The position numbers and the translations under genes are program-made. From an uncultured Spirochaetaceae bacterium (GTDB taxonomy: Bacteria > Spirochaetota > Spirochaetia > Treponematales > Treponemataceae), in assembly GCA_902799665.1 (NCBI GenBank), contig CADCBK010000009.1, forward strand, positions 1 through 49,520: a DNA stretch of 49,520 nucleotides, read 5' to 3'. Below are positions 43,442-49,520 of the stretch, one piece after another. The notes under the pieces are model-generated. The model saw only the letters and a list, made by a program, of their open reading frames with translations. It made no database searches and had not been told where the DNA came from. Every line of letters begins with the position of its first letter. Position 1 is the first letter of the stretch.

Positions 43442-45615
43442 TGCTTTCTTCCGCAAAAAAAATAATTCTCGCGCTGGCGTTCTTCTCCCTGTTCACAGCC
43501 TGTTCGCAGGAAAAAAATTCTTTAAATAAATTCTATGGAGCGGACGCCAATTACTTTAACGGCTTGCTTGCCTTGCGCGACAAGAAGACCGAAACGGCGC
43601 AAAAGTATTTTTTCCGTTCCGCAAAAAAAGGAAGCTATTGGGCGGCGCGAAAGTCTATGAAGCAGCTTTGCTTAATGGGTGACGTTCAAGAAAGGATAAA
43701 GCGCTGTTCCGACTATCTAAAAAAATATGACGACGACGACGCAAGGCTTTTTGCGGTCCGAGAATTTTTGGCCGACAAGGAATGGGCGCGCGCGATTGAA
43801 GCCACCGACGGCATTGACCTTGCCGTTTGCGACAACAGCTTGGCCGCGCTAAGACTGCAAGCCTTGGACAAAAAAAACGATTCGCGCTTTGACAAAAGCG
43901 TTTACGATTGGTTCACGCAAAGAAGAATAAGCGACATACACTACGAATTTTACAAGCAAAACGCCCGCGATGAATTGGAAGAAGCGATTGCCGGCGCGGA
44001 TGGTTTTTCCACTGAAAGCGATGGAGAGCCGCGGCTTTCTGACTTTACGGTTAACGCTGACTTTGCGCTGCAATTTAGAATCGCCATTTATCGCGGAAAC
44101 TACAACGCGGCCTACGAAATGTACGAGCAAATGCGCGCTCTTGCAATCGAGCAAAATAAAATTCCCTTGACCTGGCAATTGATCGCTGACATGGGCCGCG
44201 CTTGCGTTTACGGAAACAACGAAGACATCAAGAACGCAAAATACTTTGAAGAATTGGCCGCAAGCGCTTGGAAAGACAAAAGGATAAATTACTACGCGAT
44301 GATTTATTCCGGCTTGCTTTACAATAAAAACGACAACTACCGCCGCCGCGCCCTAAAGCAATTTGAGGCCGCTCTTGATTTGGCTGGCGACGAAGGAGAG
44401 CGAGACCAAGCGCTTTGGTATTACTTGCAGTCCTGCCTTAAAATTTCGACAGAAGAGGCGGTTGCGGGCTTGCGAAAACACGCGGCCTCGTTTAACCAGC
44501 AGGATTACTTTGACGATTTTTTTGACTCGCTTTCTGTCCTGCTTTTTAGCGGCGGCAAGTGGAATTTGTTCCAGCAAGTTTTGGACGCGATAAAAGGACA
44601 TTCAAGCCAAGCGACTCTTTCCAAGTATGCCTACTTGACGGCCAGGGTTTTGCAAAACCAAACAAAAGAGCCTGACAAAGAAAAAATAGCCGGCATTTAC
44701 AAAATCGCGGCGGACTCAAACCCCGGCACTTACGTTTACTACAAGCTTTTGGCCGCCAAGGAATTGGAATATTCCGCCGGCGACATTGACAAAATGTTTT
44801 TTGAGCCAAAAAACCTTCCGCCCCTTGAGCCTGAAAAAGTTTCGATGGAAGAAGCCTTGTCCGCGCGCAAATTGCTTTTGGGCTACGCGGATTTTGGCCT
44901 TGGCGAATGCATTTACGATGATTGGAAATTCTTTTTTGACATGGACAAAAAGATGATTGACCTTCCGACCGTGGAACGCCTTAGCTCTTTTTTGCGCCAA
45001 ATGGCCAACGGCCAAAACGACTATTATTCCAAAAGCCTAAGAATGATAGCGCGCTCGGCCAACCTTGACGGCATTCAAATCTCCCGCGCGGCTTTTGAGC
45101 TTTTGTATCCCCAAAACTTTTTGGACAGCATTCGCGCCTCGGCCAAAGAGTTTGAGGTTGACGACTACCTTATGTTCGCGCTTATCAGGACCGAAAGCTT
45201 TTTTGAGCCGGCCATTCAAAGCCACGCCGGAGCGATTGGCCTTACACAGCTTATGGAGTCGACCGCTTCCGACTGCGCCAAGCGCTTGAAAGTGGAGAAA
45301 TACAATTTGCTGGACCCGGCCACAAACATCCGCTTTGGAACCTACTACTATTCCCACATGAAAAAGCGCTTGAACGATTCAGGCATTTTGGCGCTCTTTG
45401 CCTACAACGCGGGAATAACTGTCGTGCGCCGCTGGATTAGAAGCAGCAAAATCGAGCTTAATTCGCAAGGACAGTTGTGGAGCGACATGTTCCTGGAAAC
45501 GCTTCCCTTTGCCGAAACCCGCGACTACGGCCGCCGCGTTGTCAGCGCCGCCGCCATCTACGCCTGGCTTTACGACGGCAAAAATCCCTGCGACATCGTA
45601 AGCGAGCTAATGTAA
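43441..45615 (+). CDS. Lipoprotein soluble lytic transglycosylase (SLT domain)
   Basis: 724 residues from ATG 43441, which overlaps the LysM stop (TGATG). Signal with lipobox LFTAC (Cys about 20). A long TPR-like alpha-superhelix (about 35-560) precedes the catalytic SLT domain (about 575-715): ALIRTESFFEPAIQSHAGAI has the catalytic Glu, then GLTQLMESTASDCAK, TNIRFGTYYYSHM and FAYNAGITVVRRWI. It resembles E. coli Slt70 in plan, but membrane-anchored. It cleaves glycan strands with 1,6-anhydro ends. Coupled translation with the LysM protein points to a common job in wall remodelling. Confidence 0.92.
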   Translation: MLSSAKKIILALAFFSLFTACSQEKNSLNKFYGADANYFNGLLALRDKKTETAQKYFFRSAKKGSYWAARKSMKQLCLMGDVQERIKRCSDYLKKYDDDDARLFAVREFLADKEWARAIEATDGIDLAVCDNSLAALRLQALDKKNDSRFDKSVYDWFTQRRISDIHYEFYKQNARDELEEAIAGADGFSTESDGEPRLSDFTVNADFALQFRIAIYRGNYNAAYEMYEQMRALAIEQNKIPLTWQLIADMGRACVYGNNEDIKNAKYFEELAASAWKDKRINYYAMIYSGLLYNKNDNYRRRALKQFEAALDLAGDEGERDQALWYYLQSCLKISTEEAVAGLRKHAASFNQQDYFDDFFDSLSVLLFSGGKWNLFQQVLDAIKGHSSQATLSKYAYLTARVLQNQTKEPDKEKIAGIYKIAADSNPGTYVYYKLLAAKELEYSAGDIDKMFFEPKNLPPLEPEKVSMEEALSARKLLLGYADFGLGECIYDDWKFFFDMDKKMIDLPTVERLSSFLRQMANGQNDYYSKSLRMIARSANLDGIQISRAAFELLYPQNFLDSIRASAKEFEVDDYLMFALIRTESFFEPAIQSHAGAIGLTQLMESTASDCAKRLKVEKYNLLDPATNIRFGTYYYSHMKKRLNDSGILALFAYNAGITVVRRWIRSSKIELNSQGQLWSDMFLETLPFAETRDYGRRVVSAAAIYAWLYDGKNPCDIVSELM

Positions 45616-45628
45616 TCCGCTCGTATTG

Positions 45629-45696
45629 TTGCTGGCAAGACCTTAATTGTCATTTCGAGCGGTTTCACCGCGTCTTTCAGACGCTGCCTGTTTCCG
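45629..45696. repeat. Intergenic repeat copy, inverted relative to the one after ettA
   Basis: TTGCTGGCAAG (45629-45639) recurs at 47488-47498. TCGAGCGGTTTCACCGCGTC and on to 45696 matches the reverse complement of 25351-25393 with few changes, including the GCGTCT-TTC-AGACGC hairpin (45670-45684). Confidence 0.6.
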
Positions 45697-45711
45697 TATT
45701 TCTATCGCGCT

Positions 45712-45740
45712 TTGACACTGTTCCCGCAAAACGCTATACT
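45712..45740 (+). promoter_or_regulatory. Promoter of the antiporter gene (leaderless type)
   Basis: TTGACA (45712-45717), 17-base spacer, TATACT (45735-45740), eight bases, ATG 45749. Confidence 0.75.
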
Positions 45741-45748
45741 GTCGGAAT

Positions 45749-47476
45749 ATGAACGATCCGTTTTCTGACCTGTTGCCAAAGGCGATGCATTTTTATTCTC
45801 TTCAAGCCACGCAAATTGTTTTGCTTTTGGGCATCATAATGTTTTTTGGAGCCCTTGGCGGCCGCATTTTTAAAAAGCTCAAAATCCCGCAGGTTGTGGG
45901 CTACATCGTAATCGGAATCATAATCGGCTCAAGCGGCCTGCAGCTTTTGGGCAAGGCCACCATCGCCTCGCTCAATCCTGTGAGCACTGTTTCGCTTTCG
46001 CTAATCGGTTTTTTGATTGGCGCGGAGCTAAGGCTTAACGTGATTAAAAAATACGGAAAGCAGTTTGTGGGCATTTTGCTTTTTGAGTCAATCACGCCCT
46101 TTTTTATCGTGGGCGGAATCATTTTCGCGATCTCGCTGACTGTCTCCGGGAACTTGCCGCTTTCTGTCGCGATGGGCTTGATTTTGGGAGCGATTTGTTC
46201 CGCCACCGCGCCAGCCGCGACGACCGACGTTTTGGTTGAGTACAGGACCCGCGGCCCGCTTACGACAATCGTTTACGGCATTGTCGCGATGGACGACGCC
46301 GTGGCCTTGATTTTGTACGCGATCGCTAATTCGATTTCGTCTCCGCTTTTAAACGGAGCGTCGGTCTCGCTTGGCGCGCAGCTTTTGATGATAGGCCGCG
46401 ACATTTTTGGCTCGATTTTGCTGGGCTGCGCTTTTGGAGCGCTTTTGATGTTCATGATAAAAAACATTATGAACGAAGACGGCCGCATACTTTCGTTCGC
46501 GTTGGGAAGCCTGTTCTTGTGCACGGGCTGCGCGCTCTTTTTGAACTTGGACAACATTTTGGCGGCGATGGCGCTTGGCTTTTTTATGGTAAACTTTGCG
46601 CCGACAAAGACGCGGCCGGTTTTTACGCTGGTCGAAAAATTCACGCCGCCGGTTTACGTCCTGTTCTTCGTGCTTGTCGGAGCCAAGCTTGACATTTGGA
46701 TCATCACGCCTTACTTGGGAATCTTGGCCATCGTTTACGTTTTGGGCCGCTCGTTTGGAAAGACCATTGGCTCGATGCTTGGCGCTTGGCTTACAAAGGC
46801 TCCGGTCACGGTCCGAAAATATTTGCCCTGCTGCTTGCTTTCGCAGGCGGGAGTCGCGATTGGACTTTCCATCGCGGCAGGAAACGACTTTGCCGATTCG
46901 ATTGGCCCGCAAATTTTGCTCATCATCACGGCGACGACATTTATCGTCCAGCTTGTCGGCCCGATTTTCGTAAAGTACGGCGTGACCAAGGCGGGAGAGG
47001 TGGGCCTTAACATCACCGAAGAGGACATTAAGAAAAACACCAAGGTGGCCGACGTGACTTGGGGCAACGATAAAATTTGTTCGCAAGAGTCGCCTTCAAT
47101 CATCGCGGAAAACCAAACGATTAAGGAAATACTTGACGCTTTCTCCCGCCACAACAATTTGAATTACGCCGTCAGGTCCGAGGGCGGAAAGTTGATAGGC
47201 GTGATTTCTCTTGAGCACTTAAAGGAAACGCTTGCCATCGGCGAGCTTGCCGAAAATCTTTTGGCGATGGACATAATGGATCCGGTTACGACAACATGCT
47301 CTCCGCAGTTGATGCTGCCCGAAGCCTACAAGCTTTTTGACGACTACGACACGGAAGCGATTCCAATCGTCGGCTACAACGACGAGCTTTTAGGCGTTCT
47401 GGAAAAGCCCGCGCTTGACCATTACGTTCACGCGAGAATAATTGAGCTGCACAGAAAGATTGAGAAGTTAGGTTAG
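45749..47476 (+). CDS. CPA2-type cation:proton antiporter with CBS domains
   Basis: 575 residues. About twelve membrane helices (GIIMFFGALGGRIFKKLKIP..., LGAICSATAPAATTDVLVEY, VAMDDAVALILYA with the Asp-Asp ion site) typical of the KefB/NapA branch. After the membrane part a cytoplasmic region (about 455-575) carries two CBS motifs (IISLEHLKETLAIGELAENL, DIMDPVTTTCSP, IPIVGYNDELLGVLEKPAL), which usually sense adenine nucleotides. It would exchange Na+ or K+ for H+. No TrkA-N domain is present. It is monocistronic by its own promoter. Confidence 0.9.
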   Translation: MNDPFSDLLPKAMHFYSLQATQIVLLLGIIMFFGALGGRIFKKLKIPQVVGYIVIGIIIGSSGLQLLGKATIASLNPVSTVSLSLIGFLIGAELRLNVIKKYGKQFVGILLFESITPFFIVGGIIFAISLTVSGNLPLSVAMGLILGAICSATAPAATTDVLVEYRTRGPLTTIVYGIVAMDDAVALILYAIANSISSPLLNGASVSLGAQLLMIGRDIFGSILLGCAFGALLMFMIKNIMNEDGRILSFALGSLFLCTGCALFLNLDNILAAMALGFFMVNFAPTKTRPVFTLVEKFTPPVYVLFFVLVGAKLDIWIITPYLGILAIVYVLGRSFGKTIGSMLGAWLTKAPVTVRKYLPCCLLSQAGVAIGLSIAAGNDFADSIGPQILLIITATTFIVQLVGPIFVKYGVTKAGEVGLNITEEDIKKNTKVADVTWGNDKICSQESPSIIAENQTIKEILDAFSRHNNLNYAVRSEGGKLIGVISLEHLKETLAIGELAENLLAMDIMDPVTTTCSPQLMLPEAYKLFDDYDTEAIPIVGYNDELLGVLEKPALDHYVHARIIELHRKIEKLG

Positions 47477-47487
47477 CGGCGATAAAA

Positions 47488-47566
47488 TTGCTGGCAAGCC
47501 AAAGATGTCAGGACGCCGCATAAGCGGCAACAAACAGGCTCGCTTACGGGCTCGCCCGTTCAGCCG
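47488..47566. repeat. Intergenic repeat copy before the NifU-like gene
   Basis: Shares TTGCTGGCAAG with 45629 and has two short hairpins: GCCGC-ATAA-GCGGC (within 47515-47528) and CGGGC..GCCCG near 47547-47558. It fits the same REP-like family less closely than the other copies. Confidence 0.4.
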
Positions 47567-47586
47567 TATTGTATGGAGGTTTTATT

Positions 47587-47841
47587 ATGGAAGAACTTGA
47601 AGCGAAGGTTAAGGAAGCGTTGGACGCTTTCCGTCCGCAGTTGCAGGCCGACGGCGGCGACATGGAATTTTTGTCGATTGACGAGCAAAAGCGCGTGCAC
47701 TTGAAGTTGACGGGCGCGTGCGGCTCTTGCCCGATGGCGACGATGACACTAAAGATGGGCGTTGAGCAGTTCCTAAAGGACGCTTGCCCGGAAGTCACCG
47801 AAGTTGTGAACGACACTCCCGCCCCTGAATTTGGATTTTAA
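47587..47841 (+). CDS. NifU C-terminal-like Fe-S scaffold protein
   Basis: 84 residues from ATG 47587, with GGAGG (47575-47579) at ideal distance. VKEALDAFRPQLQADGGDME and the CGSCPMA motif (two Cys) define the NifU/Nfu domain that carries a 4Fe-4S cluster between two subunits. It acts in cytosolic Fe-S cluster delivery. A FKBP gene starts two bases after its stop, so the two are one operon. Confidence 0.92.
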   Translation: MEELEAKVKEALDAFRPQLQADGGDMEFLSIDEQKRVHLKLTGACGSCPMATMTLKMGVEQFLKDACPEVTEVVNDTPAPEFGF

Positions 47842-47843
47842 TT

Positions 47844-48446
47844 ATGAAGATAGAAAAGAATAAGATTGTAGCGATTGAATACGTGTTGAAAGACACTGAC
47901 GGAAAGGTTTTGGACTCCTCGCACGAGGCCGGCGCTTTTGAATACTTGCATGGCCGCGGAAACTTGATTGCGGGCTTGGAAAAGCAGCTGGAAGGAAGGG
48001 AGCCCGGCGACAAGTTTAGCGCGGTCATCGAGCCGGCCGAAGCTTACGGCGAATACGACCCCAAGCTTGTGACGAAAGTTCCGCGAGACCAGTTTGACCC
48101 CGACTTGGAAATAAAAGTCGGAATGGCCTTCCAAGCCGAATCCAACGGCGGCCCTGTAATTGTTCACGTTACAAAAGTCGATGACAAGGAAATCACTGTT
48201 GACGCCAACCACGAGTTGGCCGGAAAAACCCTTTGCTTTGATGTTGAGGTCAAGGACGTTGCCGACGCTTCGTTGGCGCAAGTTGAGGCCGGCTCAGTTT
48301 ACACTGGCGGCTGCGGTTGTGGCGGCGGATGCTCTTGCGGTTCTTGCGGAGGCGGTTGCGGCGATGAATGTGAAGGCGATTGCGGCGGAGACTGCTCTTG
48401 CGGCGACGGCGGTTGCGGTGGAGAAGGCTGCGGTTGCGGGCGTTAA
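47844..48446 (+). CDS. SlyD-type FKBP peptidyl-prolyl isomerase with a Cys-Gly-rich metal tail
   Basis: 200 residues. FKBP domain with the inserted IF flap: VAIEYVLKDTDGKVLDSS, FEYLHGRGNLIAGLEKQLEG, PAEAYGEYDPKLV. SlyD proteins combine proline isomerase, chaperone and nickel-binding functions. Here residues about 155-200 contain 13 cysteines within a Gly-rich run (CGCGGGCSCGSCGGGCG-type), in place of the usual His-rich tail. It suggests strong binding of soft metals. The neighbouring NifU-like gene, two bases upstream, supports a metal-handling role. Confidence 0.9.
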   Translation: MKIEKNKIVAIEYVLKDTDGKVLDSSHEAGAFEYLHGRGNLIAGLEKQLEGREPGDKFSAVIEPAEAYGEYDPKLVTKVPRDQFDPDLEIKVGMAFQAESNGGPVIVHVTKVDDKEITVDANHELAGKTLCFDVEVKDVADASLAQVEAGSVYTGGCGCGGGCSCGSCGGGCGDECEGDCGGDCSCGDGGCGGEGCGCGR

Positions 48447-48452
48447 TAAATA

Positions 48453-48485
48453 GGCTGCCCAAATGCTTGAGCAGCCATAGTTTTG
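48453..48485 (+). terminator. Terminator of the NifU-FKBP operon
   Basis: GGCTGC (48453-48458), 12-base loop, GCAGCC (48471-48476), then ATAGTTTTG. Modest T run. Confidence 0.55.
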
Positions 48486-48486
48486 A

Positions 48487-48506
48487 ATTTGAATTACAAT
48501 TCAAAT
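48487..48506. repeat. 9-bp palindrome
   Basis: ATTTGAATT-AC-AATTCAAAT. It marks the start of the A/T-rich segment and could help end the minus-strand gene, which stops at 48536. Confidence 0.5.
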
Positions 48507-48535
48507 GGAATATTTTAACAATTCATTAAAGATCA

Positions 48536-48865
48536 TTACTTTATAAAATTTCCAAAGAAAAGATAACAAACAACATGGCCGACCGCTGCGCCAATAAAGG
48601 GCCAGCAAACATACATATTTGTATAAAAGCCAATAGGATTTCTTGTAAAGACAGTAAATTTCTTTGTAATCGCTTTCCAAATTGAAAGTACAATAAGTGC
48701 TCCCACGACACCAAATATAAAAGCAGGTATTAAAAACTTTGTGTTACTTATATTGAAATAAAATCTTTCAATAAGATTGACAATAAAAGAATATGCAGCA
48801 CTTAAAATCAAACTTACGATAAGTCCTGCAATTCCGCTTCCTTTTTTCTTTTCCTGATTTCCCAT
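48536..48865 (-). CDS. Small membrane protein of unknown function
   Basis: 109 residues from ATG 48865 behind a perfect AGGAGG (48877-48872); the longer frame to 48964 is not supported. Three hydrophobic helices: IAGLIVSLILSAAYSFIVNL, FLIPAFIFGVVGALIVLSIW and CWPFIGAAVGHVVCYLFFG. No known domain. A/T-rich codons unlike the genes to the left. It is transcribed divergently from the XRE regulator, with overlapping -35 boxes, so the regulator probably controls it. Confidence 0.7.
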   Translation of the reverse strand: MGNQEKKKGSGIAGLIVSLILSAAYSFIVNLIERFYFNISNTKFLIPAFIFGVVGALIVLSIWKAITKKFTVFTRNPIGFYTNMYVCWPFIGAAVGHVVCYLFFGNFIK

Positions 48866-48935
48866 AAAAAACCTCCTAAAATTTGTTTTAGCCTGCATTG
48901 CGTAAAGCAATGAATAGGCATAACTGGTCGCTATA

Positions 48936-48964
48936 ATAATAACTAACGTACCGCTCATTGTCAA
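48936..48964 (-). promoter_or_regulatory. Promoter of the small membrane protein
   Basis: Minus strand: TTGACA (48964-48959), 17-base spacer, TATTAT (48941-48936). Its -35 overlaps the -35 of the opposite promoter. Confidence 0.7.
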
Positions 48965-48986
48965 TAGTAACTTTTAGTTATATTAA
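48958..48986 (+). promoter_or_regulatory. Promoter and possible operator of the XRE regulator
   Basis: TTGTCA (48958-48963), 17-base spacer, TATTAA (48981-48986), seven bases, ATG 48994. The spacer contains the palindrome TAACTTTTAGTTA (48968-48980), a likely repressor site. Confidence 0.55.
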
Positions 48987-48993
48987 TTGTCTA

Positions 48994-49317
48994 ATGAATG
49001 AAATTCCTATAGAAACTGTAGTAAGGGATAATATAAAATCGCTTCGAAAACAGCTTGGATGGAGCCAGGAGTTTTTAGCGGAAAAGACAGGTGTTTCCGC
49101 TCCATACATAACGCAAATTGAAGTTGGGAAACGGACCCCTTCTTTAGACATTGTTGAAAAACTGGCTTCCGCTCTTGGGGTTGAATACAAAGTTTTATTT
49201 GAAAATGGCAATCCTTCAAAAGACATAGGAAAGGGCGATTTTTCAAAACATCTTCTTGAAACAAAATTAATTTCCGCTATAACGAAAACAATTCATAATG
49301 AGTTCAAGGCTAAATAA
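48994..49317 (+). CDS. XRE-family transcriptional regulator
   Basis: 107 residues from ATG 48994. The Cro/CI helix-turn-helix spans about 9-65: NIKSLRKQLGWSQEFLAEKT, GVSAPYITQIEVGKRTPSLD, LASALGVEYKVLF. A basic C-terminal tail of about 40 residues may dimerise. It is the kind of small repressor found in mobile or toxin-antitoxin regions; it could regulate itself and the divergent membrane protein, and perhaps the toxin-like gene downstream. Confidence 0.9.
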   Translation: MNEIPIETVVRDNIKSLRKQLGWSQEFLAEKTGVSAPYITQIEVGKRTPSLDIVEKLASALGVEYKVLFENGNPSKDIGKGDFSKHLLETKLISAITKTIHNEFKAK

Positions 49318-49335
49318 TTAAGTAAAATTTTTTAT

Positions 49336-49364
49336 TTGACAAAAGTTAGCGAATATGCTAACAT
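49336..49364 (+). promoter_or_regulatory. Promoter of the HigB-like gene (leaderless type)
   Basis: TTGACA (49336-49341), 17-base spacer, TAACAT (49359-49364), six bases, ATG 49371. Confidence 0.7.
49345..49362. promoter_or_regulatory. Palindromic operator in the HigB-like promoter
   Basis: GTTAGC-GAATAT-GCTAAC lies between the -35 and -10 boxes and overlaps the -10. Such 6+6 sites bind XRE-type antitoxin repressors. Confidence 0.7.
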
Positions 49365-49370
49365 TGATTC

Positions 49371-49520
49371 ATGTACAGAAAGGTTACATTCTATACAACT
49401 TTGGACGGGAAGTGCCCCGTTGCGGAGTTTATAGATTCACAACCGGCAAAAGTCGCTCAGAAAATAGCGTGGGTTCTTAAAGCGGTTCAGGAAATAGAGA
49501 AAGTTCCCAAAACATACTTT
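49371..49520 (+). CDS. RelE/HigB-like toxin (DUF891/Gp49 type), 3' end outside window
   Basis: First 50 codons: MYRKVTFYTTLDGKCPVAEF then IDSQPAKVAQKIAWVLKAVQ and so on. This matches the start of phage-derived Gp49-like/HigB toxins (PF05973), ribosome-dependent mRNA endonucleases of type II pairs in which the toxin gene usually comes first and an XRE antitoxin follows. The antitoxin would be beyond the right edge. Its promoter holds a clear palindromic operator. Confidence 0.78.
   Translation, partial: MYRKVTFYTTLDGKCPVAEFIDSQPAKVAQKIAWVLKAVQEIEKVPKTYF

Noticed and set aside
1..49520. tRNA or rRNA genes
   Set aside because: I saw no cloverleaf with a convincing GGTTCGA-type T-loop and no rRNA signature; only the SRP RNA is supported.

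Overview
The window looks like chromosomal DNA of a Treponema-type spirochaete. Supporting signs are a FabV/TER-type enoyl reductase beside FabF, a plant-like (clade X) phosphofructokinase, a folD gene next to an OmpW-like barrel gene, several short lipoproteins and beta-barrel proteins ending in Phe, and many c-di-GMP and chemotaxis-type proteins. Base composition is moderate, with GC-rich third codon positions. Two AT-richer islands (about 20560-21240 and 48450-49520) carry toxin-antitoxin-like genes and look acquired. The genus call is inference; no rRNA is present.

Layout. 1-2071 (minus): folD then a truncated miaB. 2099-3949: an OmpW-like barrel and a lipoprotein. 4053-8786: a RarA fusion ATPase, adk and gdhA. 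8894-10279 (minus): phosphofructokinase. 10364-13527: a THUMP rRNA methyltransferase, a TetR regulator, a SEC-C/YchJ protein and an RlmB-like methyltransferase. 13556-18993: a GH-like (DUF4015) secreted protein, a membrane-anchored degenerate HD-GYP protein and mnmE. 19084-23445: pyrB-pyrI, an inserted VapBC-like pair, pyrC and a CmpB-like membrane protein. 23456-27635: ettA with an unusual leader, then a chemoreceptor. 27636-30240: SRP RNA, glmS and an ANTAR response regulator. 30220-34905: a CE2-like esterase, a lipoprotein, a low-molecular-weight phosphatase and a degenerate GGDEF-EAL protein. 35098-37649: fabF and fabV. 37724-41038 (minus): a small protein, UPF0210 and a PrsW protease with a histone-like tail. 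41157-45615: a barrel protein, a Hsp70-SBD-like/LysM protein and a lytic transglycosylase. 45712-48446: a CPA2 antiporter, a NifU-like protein and a Cys-rich FKBP. 48536-49520: an accessory block with a small membrane protein, an XRE regulator and a HigB-like toxin.

How genes work together. pyrB/pyrI/pyrC make the early pyrimidine intermediates. fabF/fabV elongate and reduce acyl chains. The LysM protein and the transglycosylase overlap by one base and probably act together on the cell wall. miaB, mnmE, RlmB-like, RlmL-like and EttA cluster around tRNA, rRNA and translation. The two c-di-GMP-family proteins both lack key catalytic residues and may be sensors rather than enzymes.

The most unusual signals are: (1) a recurrent SQ(D/G)QNAA-type repeat inserted in frame into MiaB and twice into MnmE; (2) a leader ORF before ettA that repeats the first seven EttA residues and ends in a hairpin; (3) a second, synonymously diverged copy of the last 15 codons of the UPF0210 gene; (4) a set of nine promoters whose -10 box lies 6-8 bases before the ATG, implying leaderless mRNAs; (5) a Hsp70 substrate-domain-like region fused to a membrane LysM protein.
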